From contig NZ_PUIP01000002.1 in assembly GCF_002968015.1 (NCBI RefSeq), positions 496,001 through 560,000 of the forward strand: DNA of 64,000 nucleotides, given 5' to 3'. The stretch comes from Massilia phosphatilytica (GTDB lineage Bacteria > Pseudomonadota > Gammaproteobacteria > Burkholderiales > Burkholderiaceae_D). A program made the position numbers and the translations under genes. Positions 1-7,133 of this stretch are shown here, one piece after another. Position 1 is the first letter of the stretch. Each line of letters begins with the position of its first letter. The notes beneath the pieces were generated by a model. That model searched no databases. It saw only the letters and a list, made by a program, of their open reading frames with translations, and was not told the DNA's origin.

Positions 1-1
1 C

Positions 2-478
2 GGCCTGGACATGCTGCTGCATATCGTCCGCTCCGACTTCGGGGCAGAGGTCGCGAACCGGGTCGCACAACGCCTCGTGATCCCGGCGCACCGCGACGGC
101 GACCAGGCGCAACGCGTCGCGCGCCCCCTCCCCACCACCGGCGTGGACACCATCGCCCGCCTGATGGACCGGGTGCGCGAAACGATCCGCGCCGAGCATA
201 CGGTGGCGTCGATGGCGGCCGAGGCGCGCCTTGGGACGCGCACGTTCCAGCGCCGCTTCAAGGAGAGGACGGGGCTCGCGCCGCTCGGCTGGCTCGTGCG
301 CGAGCGGGTCGCCCTCGCCGCGCAGCTACTGGAATCGCGGCCGCAGCTGGCCATCGATGCGATCGCGGACCTGGCGGGGCTCGGTTCGGCTGAATCGCTG
401 CGCCGGCATTTCCGCGCGCATGGGCTGGCGCCGCCGGGACGGTATCGCCGCCAAAGTCATGAGCGGGCCATGTCGTGA
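2..478 (+). CDS. GlxA-family AraC-type transcriptional regulator, C-terminal part
   Basis: The N-terminus lies outside the window; the open frame runs in from base 2 to a TGA at 476-478. The visible part begins in the end of a DJ-1/PfpI-like domain (LDMLLHIV, then RLVIPAHRDGDQAQ), which is typical of GlxA-type regulators. An AraC double helix-turn-helix follows (MAAEARLGTRTFQRRFKERTG, then IADLAGLGSAESLRRHFRAHG). The protein probably binds DNA and controls an unknown nearby function; its target cannot be told because the neighbouring genes are cut off. The family call is good and the ligand is unknown. Confidence 0.85.
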   Translation, partial: GLDMLLHIVRSDFGAEVANRVAQRLVIPAHRDGDQAQRVARPLPTTGVDTIARLMDRVRETIRAEHTVASMAAEARLGTRTFQRRFKERTGLAPLGWLVRERVALAAQLLESRPQLAIDAIADLAGLGSAESLRRHFRAHGLAPPGRYRRQSHERAMS

Positions 479-548
479 CTTTTGGAGAGACCGATCGAGA
501 CTTTCGTCATTACAATAAAAAGTCTTGTCGAATCGATCGGGGAATCCA

Positions 549-836
549 ATGTACGTGGTGCTTCTGAAATTTGGGGACAACAAGAGCCGGGCCAGCGATT
601 TCATGCAGGACCACAATGCCTGGATCAGGCAAGGCCTCGACGACGGGGTCTTCCTCCTTGTCGGCAGCCTGCAGCCGAACCTGGGCGGTGCGATCGTGGC
701 CCACGGCGTGTCGCCGGGGGACCTGCAGGCGCGGATCGATGCCGATCCGTTCGTCGTACACGGCATCGTCCAGGCCGAGATCCTTGAGATCAAGCCCGGC
801 AAAGCCGATCCCCGGCTGCAATTCCTGCTCGCATGA
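549..836 (+). CDS. YciI-family protein
   Basis: A 95-residue protein of the small ferredoxin-like YciI fold (MYVVLLKFGDNKSRA, a central HNAWI, then VGSLQPNLGGAIV). YciI-type proteins are soluble, often dimeric, and their reactions are mostly unknown. A start at 525 is possible, but the ATG at 549 has a GGGGA ribosome site at 538-542 and begins exactly at the conserved YVVLLK strand. The TGA overlaps the ATG of the following glycosylase gene (ATGA), so the two genes are probably translated together. Confidence 0.8.
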   Translation: MYVVLLKFGDNKSRASDFMQDHNAWIRQGLDDGVFLLVGSLQPNLGGAIVAHGVSPGDLQARIDADPFVVHGIVQAEILEIKPGKADPRLQFLLA

Positions 837-1474
837 GCTCGATGTTCATTGCCGCGGACGGCCAGCCGCGCTGCCGCTGGTGCCGCGCCGCGCCTGAATT
901 CCTTCATTATCACGACACTGAATGGGGCTTTCCGGTCAGCGACGACCGGCGCCTGTTCGAAAAGATCTGCCTGGAAGGATTCCAGTCCGGACTCAGCTGG
1001 CGCACCATCCTTGCCAAGCGCGAGAATTTCCGGGTCGCCTTCGATGGGTTCGATGTCAACCGGATCGCGGACTATACCGACCGCGACGTCGCTCGGTTAT
1101 TGGCCGATGAAGGCATCGTCCGCCACCGCGGCAAGATCGAAGCGGTGATCAATAACGCCCGCATGGCCCGGGACCTCGCGGCGCGCGAGGGCTCGCTCGC
1201 CGCCTTCTTCTGGCGCTACGAGCCCGATCCGGCCCAGCTCGCCGCGCCGCAAACGGCGTCCACGTCCACGGAGGCCGTCGCCCTGTCAAAGGACTTGAAA
1301 AAAATGGGCTGGAAGTTCGTCGGCCCGACGACCGTGTACGCCTTCATGCAGGCGATGGGACTGATCAACGACCACGCCGAACAGTGCTTCGTCCGGGACA
1401 AGGTCGCGCACGCACGCGGGCAGTTCAAGCGCCCGCGCGGCGCTATTTGTACTGGTACAGCGGACGGCGGATGA
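833..1474 (+). CDS. tag: DNA-3-methyladenine glycosylase I (Tag)
   Basis: A 213-residue enzyme that excises 3-methyladenine from alkylated DNA, starting base-excision repair in the cytoplasm. It has the family features: an N-terminal RCRWC, a HDTEWGFP segment, a helix-hairpin-helix region (EKICLEGFQSGLSWRTILAKR) and the C-terminal NDHAEQC. The Cys and His residues at both ends match the zinc-site ligands of Tag. A second in-frame ATG at 842 is an alternative start; 833 is preferred because of the ATGA overlap with the yciI-like gene. The 3' end overlaps the convergent cyanophycinase gene by about 30 bp. Length is slightly above the E. coli protein because of a loose C-terminal tail. Confidence 0.95.
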   Translation: MSSMFIAADGQPRCRWCRAAPEFLHYHDTEWGFPVSDDRRLFEKICLEGFQSGLSWRTILAKRENFRVAFDGFDVNRIADYTDRDVARLLADEGIVRHRGKIEAVINNARMARDLAAREGSLAAFFWRYEPDPAQLAAPQTASTSTEAVALSKDLKKMGWKFVGPTTVYAFMQAMGLINDHAEQCFVRDKVAHARGQFKRPRGAICTGTADGG

Positions 1475-2663
1475 GGATCGGCCGGATGTCCAGCCGCACG
1501 TTGTAGATCGAATAGGATTCCATCGACGACGACTGGTAGCCGACGCTGTCGTCCGTGCGCGTGAAGCGGAATTCGAAGCCGAGGTCGGGCTGGACGCCGT
1601 TCGGGCTGCCGAGCGTGATGCCGATGGCGTCCGGCTGGTCGCTGTCGATCAGCTTGCTCATCAGGTCGACGACGGTGCTGTTGCCGAGGATGTCGGCGGT
1701 GAACAGCGGCTCGCGGTAGTACGGCCGCGACGGATCGAGCTTGTTGTCGGCCTTGTCGTCGGACGGCGTGCATTCGCGGGTGACGATATTGAAGTGGTCG
1801 CCGTTGTCGAGGTAGCTGACGTGCACATTGGTCACATTGAACGCGCCCTCGTGCACGATCGCGTTCGACAGGTCGAGCACGAGCGCGCCCTTGTAGCCGA
1901 TCACCTCGACGTCGCGGTTAGGGAACACGACCATCGCCGTGTCCTCGTCGATGCCCAGGCCCAGCTTGTAGCCCTTCTTGAGCATGGCCGGCAGCATGCG
2001 CGCGAAGCGGCCGCGCACGAGCAGGTGCTGGTCGATGAAAACGTCGTCGCCGACGAAGCCGAGCCCGTCCGTGATCTCCTCGCCCTCTTCCACGCCCAGC
2101 TTGAGCGTGGCCAGGACGGTCCGGGGACGGCCGAACATCGTGCTGCTCATGATGGCGGCACCGGCGCTGGAGCCGGCGATCACGCCGCCGCGCCGGTACA
2201 TGTCCCACAACGCGTCCAGGACGCGGGTATTGCTGCCGTCCTCGTGGCGCAGCGCGCGCGTGATCCGGCTCTGGTCGCCGCCCGCGAAGAACGCGCCATT
2301 CGCGCCGCGCACGGCTTCGGCCAGGCCCCGGTCATCGGCCGCGGCCTGGTAATTGCTGCCGGATAGCTTGACCGCGACGGGGACGAAGAACGCCTTGGCG
2401 CCATAGCTGTTGAGGCGCTCGACGAGGCTCTTGCCGGAGCGTTCCGGCGTGCCCGACGCCGAGGCGAACACGGCGATGCGCGCACCCTTGCCGCCCGCGA
2501 GCTGGATGATGCGTTCCCACACGGGACCATTCGAGGGGCGCAGATTACCGCCGATGATGACGAGGGATCCCTTGGGCTGCACCACCGCATCGGCGGCGGC
2601 GCACCAGGGCGCGCCGGCCAGCAGCAGCACGGCCAGGAGAAGACGCAGCGCGTACCGAACCAT
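1443..2663 (-). CDS. exported cyanophycinase (peptidase S51)
   Basis: 406 residues with a cleavable signal peptide (hydrophobic residues 5-20, AAADA cleavage region). The S51 fold is clear: VIIGGN at 35-40, FFAGGDQSR around 126-133 and the nucleophile elbow VIAGSSAGAA around 161-170, with the serine near 166, then FIDQHLLVRGRFARML. Cyanophycinases cut multi-L-arginyl-poly-L-aspartate into beta-Asp-Arg dipeptides. The exported form (CphE type) would digest cyanophycin released by other cells. About 110 C-terminal residues extend past the catalytic core and are not recognised. No cyanophycin synthetase or isoaspartyl dipeptidase is in the window. Confidence 0.88.
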   Translation of the reverse strand: MVRYALRLLLAVLLLAGAPWCAAADAVVQPKGSLVIIGGNLRPSNGPVWERIIQLAGGKGARIAVFASASGTPERSGKSLVERLNSYGAKAFFVPVAVKLSGSNYQAAADDRGLAEAVRGANGAFFAGGDQSRITRALRHEDGSNTRVLDALWDMYRRGGVIAGSSAGAAIMSSTMFGRPRTVLATLKLGVEEGEEITDGLGFVGDDVFIDQHLLVRGRFARMLPAMLKKGYKLGLGIDEDTAMVVFPNRDVEVIGYKGALVLDLSNAIVHEGAFNVTNVHVSYLDNGDHFNIVTRECTPSDDKADNKLDPSRPYYREPLFTADILGNSTVVDLMSKLIDSDQPDAIGITLGSPNGVQPDLGFEFRFTRTDDSVGYQSSSMESYSIYNVRLDIRPILIRRPLYQYK

Positions 2664-2744
2664 AAAATCCTTCCCAAATTCAACAGTGAGCGACAGACCG
2701 ATCGTAAGACTGATTGTAGAGGACTGTAGCTGTGTTGAGTCCGG

Positions 2745-3188
2745 TCAGGAAAGGTATATGTTCGGGTAGTAGCGCTCCATCAGCGTATCCGGACGCTCCG
2801 ACGGCGCGAAACCGAAGCGGGCATACAGGCTGTGCGCGTCGGTCGTGTTGAGGGTAAAGCGCCGCAAGCGCTGCAGGCTCGGATGCTCCATGACGATGCG
2901 GATCAGCTGTTTGGCATAGCCGCGCCCGCGATACTCGGGCACGACGAAGACGTCGCACAGGTGGGCCATCGTCGCATAGTCGGTAATGACCCGCGCGAAC
3001 GCGATCTGGCGACCGTCGATGTACCCGCCGAAGCACAGCGAATTCTCGATCGAGCGCTCGACCACGGTAAGCGAAATACCGACGGCCCAGGTCGACTGCT
3101 CGCTGAGGAAGCGGTAGATCATCGGAATATCGAGCCGCGTCCGGTCCGTACTGACCTGGAAACTGGAATCGTTGGTGGTTGGAATCAT
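2745..3188 (-). CDS. GNAT-family N-acetyltransferase
   Basis: 147 residues with a GNAT core: MAHLCDVFVVPEYRGRGYAKQLI is the acetyl-CoA binding motif A, followed by the LNTTDAHSLYARFGF motif B. Such enzymes move an acetyl group from acetyl-CoA to an amine; the substrate cannot be predicted. A GTG two codons upstream (3194) is an alternative start; the ATG at 3188 is preferred. It lies alone between two other leftward genes with separate spacers, so it is probably its own transcription unit. Confidence 0.85.
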   Translation of the reverse strand: MIPTTNDSSFQVSTDRTRLDIPMIYRFLSEQSTWAVGISLTVVERSIENSLCFGGYIDGRQIAFARVITDYATMAHLCDVFVVPEYRGRGYAKQLIRIVMEHPSLQRLRRFTLNTTDAHSLYARFGFAPSERPDTLMERYYPNIYLS

Positions 3189-3282
3189 GGACACGCCAAA
3201 CCGTCAATCTGGTAAAAAAACCAATTCTAGCCCCGTTCCGGCCTGCATGGACGATTCTTGCAATCGTGCGTGCATGAACCGC

Positions 3283-3858
3283 TCAGCGCTTGGGTAAATA
3301 CCGTTCCGGCAGGCGCAGCGAGGCATCTTCGGCGCGCCACAGCACATTCACGATCCACCAGCGCTTGCCGTCGTGGTAGAGCTGGATGCTGTTGATGCCG
3401 CGCTGGAACGGTTCCGCGTCCCCGCGCGCGTGCCGCGATTCGTACGTGCTGAACACGTGCACGATCTGGCCGAACGTCTCCGTGCTGCGCGCGGCCTCGC
3501 GCTCGAAGAAGCCCATCGTGGCGAACGCCTTCGCATTACGGCCGATATAGTCGTCGACCGTCATGGCGCGCAAGGCATACACGCCTTCCGGCCGGGCGCC
3601 GACGGCCATCAGCCGGCCTTCCGGCGCGAACAGCGAGCGCATCCGGTCCCAGTCGCGCGGCTGGCCGGCCGTACCGGAGATGACGTCGTACAGTGCCGCG
3701 ACGATGCCATCGACGGTGGCGACGTCGGCCGGACGGGCGGCCGGGGTTGCGGCGGGCGTGGTCGCGGCCGGTGCGGCCGGCGGCACCTGTTGCTGGGCAT
3801 GCGCCCCGCCCACGATCGCCATCGCCGCAATCCAACCCATCCAGTATCGTGCCTTCAT
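3283..3858 (-). CDS. secreted NTF2/SnoaL-like protein
   Basis: 191 residues with a signal peptide (residues 1-21, AHA-QQ). A low-complexity Pro/Ala/Thr linker (about 24-45) leads into a domain that resembles the SnoaL/NTF2-like cone fold: VDGIVAALYDVISG, RDWDRMRSLFAPEGRL, then the ending INSIQLYHDGKRWWIVNVLWRAED. No catalytic residues can be assigned. It is probably periplasmic. It is divergent from argH and shares the 3859-4009 promoter region with it. Confidence 0.75.
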   Translation of the reverse strand: MKARYWMGWIAAMAIVGGAHAQQQVPPAAPAATTPAATPAARPADVATVDGIVAALYDVISGTAGQPRDWDRMRSLFAPEGRLMAVGARPEGVYALRAMTVDDYIGRNAKAFATMGFFEREAARSTETFGQIVHVFSTYESRHARGDAEPFQRGINSIQLYHDGKRWWIVNVLWRAEDASLRLPERYLPKR

Positions 3859-3967
3859 GCCCGTCTCCTGTCGTTATGTTTACGAATTGCCAAGAATACG
3901 GACATGATCGGACATTTGCGGATGAAAGTCACCGGGGCGCAATCGCCGGGGCTACGTCTGCACAGTT

Positions 3968-3973
3968 TATAAT
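3968..3973 (+). promoter_or_regulatory. candidate -10 box for argH
   Basis: A perfect TATAAT hexamer lies 36 bp upstream of the argH ATG. No good -35 is seen at the normal 17-bp distance (GCCGGG), so the promoter call rests on the -10 alone. Confidence 0.4.
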
Positions 3974-4009
3974 CAGGAATTCAAGAAAATCCCGTCACCG
4001 TCCCCCATC

Positions 4010-5407
4010 ATGACTGATCAATTTGCCAAAAAAGCGGAAGCCTGGTCGGCCCGCTTCTCCGAACCCGTCTCCGACCTCGTCAAGCGCTACACCGCGTCCG
4101 TGTTCTTCGACAAGCGCCTGGCCCTGTTCGACATCCAGGGTTCGCTCGCCCACGCCGAGATGCTGGCCGCCCAGGGCATCATCAGTGCCGCAGACCGCGC
4201 CGAGATCGAGCGCGGTATGGCCCAGATCCGTGGCGAAATCGAAGCCGGCCAGTTCGAGTGGCTGCTCGACCTGGAAGACGTGCACCTGAACATCGAAAAA
4301 CGCCTGACGGAGCTGGTCGGCGACGCCGGCAAGCGCCTGCACACGGGCCGTTCCCGTAACGACCAGGTGGCGACCGACATCCGCCTGTACATGCGCGCCG
4401 CCATCGACGACATCCTCGCCCTGCTGAAAGGCCTGCGCGGCGCCCTGACCGACCTGGCGGAACGCAACGCGGACACCATCATGCCTGGCTTCACGCACCT
4501 GCAGGTGGCGCAGCCGGTGACCTTTGGCCACCACCTGCTGGCCTATGTGGAAATGTTCGGCCGCGACGCCGAGCGCATGGCCGACACGCGCCGCCGCGTG
4601 AACCGCCTGCCGCTGGGTGCCGCCGCCCTGGCGGGCACCACCTTCCCCATCGACCGCCTGCGCGTGGCCAAGACCCTCGGCTTCGAGGACGTCTGCCACA
4701 ACTCGCTCGACGCTGTATCTGATCGCGATTTCGCCATCGAGTTCACGGCAGCCGCATCGGTCTTGATGATGCACATCTCGCGCATGTCGGAAGAACTGGT
4801 GACGTGGATGAGCCCGCGCATCGGCTTCATCGACATCGCTGACCGCTTCTGCACCGGCTCGTCGATCATGCCGCAGAAAAAGAACCCGGACGTGCCGGAA
4901 CTGGCGCGCGGCAAGACGGGCCGCGTCTACGGTCACCTGATGGGCCTCCTGACCCTGATGAAGGGCCAGCCGCTCGCGTACAACAAGGACAACCAGGAAG
5001 ACAAGGAACCGCTGTTCGACACCGTCGACACCGTGCTGGACACCCTGCGCATCTTCACCGACATGGCATCCGGCATCACGGTCAAGCCGGAGAACATGCG
5101 CGCCGCCGCCCTGCAGGGCTATGCGACGGCGACCGACCTGGCCGACTACCTCGTCAAGAAAGGCCTGCCGTTCCGCGACGCGCACGAAGCCGTGGCGCAT
5201 GCCGTGCGCGCGTGCGACGACGCGAAGTGCGACCTGTCGGAAATGTCGCTGGAGCGCCTGCGCGAGTTCTCGCCGCTGATCGAGCAGGACGTGTTCGCCG
5301 TGCTGACCCTGGAAGGTTCCGTCGCGGCGCGCGACCACGTGGGCGGCACGGCGCCGAACCAGGTGCGCGCGGCCATTGCGCGCGTGCGGGCACAATTGGC
5401 GGAATAA
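4010..5407 (+). CDS. argH: argininosuccinate lyase
   Basis: 465 residues, the usual length. It splits argininosuccinate into arginine and fumarate, the last step of arginine synthesis. The superfamily signature [12 protein letters not shown] is at about residues 284-295, with the upstream [12 protein letters not shown] substrate loop and the TFGHHLLAY segment. The start [16 protein letters not shown] is the conserved N-terminus. The gene stands alone; other arg genes are not adjacent. A KTSC gene follows 37 bp downstream, separated by an inverted repeat. Confidence 0.98.
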   Translation: MTDQFAKKAEAWSARFSEPVSDLVKRYTASVFFDKRLALFDIQGSLAHAEMLAAQGIISAADRAEIERGMAQIRGEIEAGQFEWLLDLEDVHLNIEKRLTELVGDAGKRLHTGRSRNDQVATDIRLYMRAAIDDILALLKGLRGALTDLAERNADTIMPGFTHLQVAQPVTFGHHLLAYVEMFGRDAERMADTRRRVNRLPLGAAALAGTTFPIDRLRVAKTLGFEDVCHNSLDAVSDRDFAIEFTAAASVLMMHISRMSEELVTWMSPRIGFIDIADRFCTGSSIMPQKKNPDVPELARGKTGRVYGHLMGLLTLMKGQPLAYNKDNQEDKEPLFDTVDTVLDTLRIFTDMASGITVKPENMRAAALQGYATATDLADYLVKKGLPFRDAHEAVAHAVRACDDAKCDLSEMSLERLREFSPLIEQDVFAVLTLEGSVAARDHVGGTAPNQVRAAIARVRAQLAE

Positions 5408-5417
5408 GGACGCCCCT

Positions 5418-5444
5418 GGGTGTCCGCCCTGACGGAGGACACCC
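5418..5444 (+). promoter_or_regulatory. hairpin covering the ribosome site of the KTSC gene
   Basis: GGGTGTCC at 5418-5425 and GGACACCC at 5437-5444 are perfect 8-bp inverted arms with an 11-nt loop. The second arm ends directly at the ATG of the KTSC gene (5445), and the GGAG ribosome site (5434-5437) is at the loop/stem border. The hairpin could limit translation or act as a weak argH terminator; there is no U-tract. Confidence 0.5.
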
Positions 5445-5684
5445 ATGCAACGCTACGGCAACCAGAGCCGCGAATCCGGCGTCGTCGCCTACGACATCGA
5501 CGCCGGCCAGATCATCGTCCAGTTCAGGAACGGCGACCGCTATCTCTACACGGAAGACAGCGCCGGCGCCGCCAACATCGCGCGGATGCAGGAACTGGCG
5601 CGGGCCGGACGCGGGCTGTCGAGCTTCATCAGCCAGCACGTCCACGACCGCTACGCCCGAAAAATCAACTCACGCCGACTGTAA
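5445..5684 (+). CDS. KTSC-domain small protein
   Basis: 79 residues resembling the KTSC domain, a short beta-rich module also found near the C-terminus of some lysyl-tRNA synthetases: SGVVAYDIDAGQIIVQFRNG, then RYLYTEDSAG, ending in FISQHVHDRYARKI. Stand-alone KTSC proteins have no established function. The gene follows argH in the same direction and lies 15 bp before the HAD phosphatase gene, so all three may be co-transcribed. Confidence 0.75.
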   Translation: MQRYGNQSRESGVVAYDIDAGQIIVQFRNGDRYLYTEDSAGAANIARMQELARAGRGLSSFISQHVHDRYARKINSRRL

Positions 5685-5699
5685 CCACAAGAACAATCC

Positions 5700-6359
5700 A
5701 TGACCCTACCCCAACGCGACTTTTCCGCCTTCCTGTTCGACATGGACGGCACCCTCCTCACTTCCATCAAGGCCGCCGAGCGGGTCTGGGGCGACTGGGC
5801 CGCCAGCCAAGGGCTCGACGTGGCCGCCTTCCTGCCCACCATCCACGGCAAGCGCACCGAGGAAACGATCCGCGCGCTGGAACTGCCGGGCGTCGACCCG
5901 GTGGCGGAAGCGGTGCGCATCACCCTCGCCGAGATCGAGGACGTGGCCGGGGTCGAAGCCATCGAGGGCGCCGCCGCCTTCATCGCGAGCCTGCCGGCCG
6001 AGCGCTGGGCCATCGTCACGTCCGCGCCCCGGGCGCTCGCCGAAGCGCGCATCGACGCGGCCGGCCTGCCGCTGCCGGCCGTACTGGTGGCCGCCGAGGA
6101 TGTCGAACGGGGCAAGCCCGCACCCGATCCGTTCCTGCTGGGCGCGCGCAAGCTGGGCGTGAAGCCGGAAGACTGCCTCGTGTTCGAAGACACGCTGGCT
6201 GGCCTGCGTTCAGCCGCCGCTGCCGGCATGGACAGCATCGTCGTGACGGTCACGCACGCGCATCCGCTCGAGACGAATGTCACTGCAGTCCTCGACTATG
6301 CGGATTTGCGCGCCGTGACGACGGCCAACGGCCTGCTGCGCGTGCAGCGCCGGCCGTAA
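5700..6359 (+). CDS. HAD-family phosphatase
   Basis: 219 residues of haloacid dehalogenase subfamily IA. Motif I is FDMDGTLL (nucleophile Asp near 14), motif II is VTSAPR, motif III is the Lys of RGKPAPDPFLLGARKLG, and motif IV is CLVFEDTLAGLRSA. The helical cap follows motif I. It resembles sugar-phosphate phosphatases (2-deoxyglucose-6-phosphatase/Gph type), but the substrate is not readable. It is co-directional with the KTSC gene and convergent with the cupin gene. Confidence 0.88.
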   Translation: MTLPQRDFSAFLFDMDGTLLTSIKAAERVWGDWAASQGLDVAAFLPTIHGKRTEETIRALELPGVDPVAEAVRITLAEIEDVAGVEAIEGAAAFIASLPAERWAIVTSAPRALAEARIDAAGLPLPAVLVAAEDVERGKPAPDPFLLGARKLGVKPEDCLVFEDTLAGLRSAAAAGMDSIVVTVTHAHPLETNVTAVLDYADLRAVTTANGLLRVQRRP

Positions 6360-6375
6360 GCTCCCGGAAAGTCCG

Positions 6376-6969
6376 CTAGCGCGGTTCGTCCGGCACGATG
6401 CCGGCCTGCTCCCCGTGGTCGGCCCGGAACACCCGCGGGTCCAGCGTCTTTTCGTCCGTTTCGAGCGAAGCGGCTTGCGCCGCAGCCGGCATGGACGACG
6501 TGCGCGTGTCGCGCTTCGGATACGGCGTGCCGTCCCGGTGGGCATAGCTGTCGGTCTTGCCGTCGTACACGAGGTCGATGTCCGGATACTCGGCCCGGTC
6601 CTCGGGAATGCGCGAGCCCACGCACAGGAACAGCGCATTGCCCCAGCCGCGGTTGATGAGCTGATGGCCATTCGGCCGCCCGGCCGGGAAGGCCGCGCAA
6701 TCGCCCGCGCGCATCAGGGTTTCGCCTTCGTCCGTGACGAGCGTCAGCTCGCCGGAGACGACCATCACGAATTCATCTTCATGGCTGTGCCAGTGGCGCT
6801 GCGACGAGGCGGCGCCGGGTTGCAGTTCGACGAGGTTGGCGCCGAACTGCGTCAGGCCGCCGGCATCGCCCAGCGCCTGCTTGCTGCGGCCGTTGACAGC
6901 TTCGGCAAAGGGATCGGGATACCCGGTACCGGTCAGCACGGGAATACTGCTCAGGTCTAACCGCGACAT
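6376..6969 (-). CDS. cupin-domain protein
   Basis: 197 residues with one cupin barrel: motif 1 HWHSHEDEFVMVVSGELTLV around residues 59-78 gives a His-x-His and Glu metal set, and motif 2 AAFPAGRPNGHQLIN gives a further His. A C-terminal extension (residues 135-197) contains DIDLVYDGKTDSYAHRDG. Cupins of this type bind a metal and may act as dioxygenases, isomerases or sensors. It lies downstream of paaZ on the same strand but is separated by a large palindromic element, so it is probably not part of the paa operon. Confidence 0.8.
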   Translation of the reverse strand: MSRLDLSSIPVLTGTGYPDPFAEAVNGRSKQALGDAGGLTQFGANLVELQPGAASSQRHWHSHEDEFVMVVSGELTLVTDEGETLMRAGDCAAFPAGRPNGHQLINRGWGNALFLCVGSRIPEDRAEYPDIDLVYDGKTDSYAHRDGTPYPKRDTRTSSMPAAAQAASLETDEKTLDPRVFRADHGEQAGIVPDEPR

Positions 6970-6990
6970 GGATCACTCCTTTCACGGAAC

Positions 6991-7097
6991 GTCGAAAACC
7001 CTGCTGCGCGTTGCGCTGTCGCACTGCGATGCTCACTGTACTTTCGTACAGCTGCGCTTCTCCTGCAACATCGCGGCCGCTCGCGGCGGTTTTTCGA
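6991..7097. repeat. imperfect palindromic intergenic element downstream of paaZ
   Basis: The outer ends GTCGAAAACC (6991-7000) and GGTTTTTCGA (near 7088-7097) are inverted copies. The centre holds CTGTAC/GTACAG arms around TTTC. The sequence in between is rich in short GC complementary blocks. The whole could fold as one long stem. It resembles a dispersed repeat unit or a terminator for the paa operon; a second copy is not in the window. Confidence 0.45.
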
Positions 7098-7133
7098 GGT
7101 CCCTTCAGTTTCACGCGCGGCTTCGGCCCTTCC

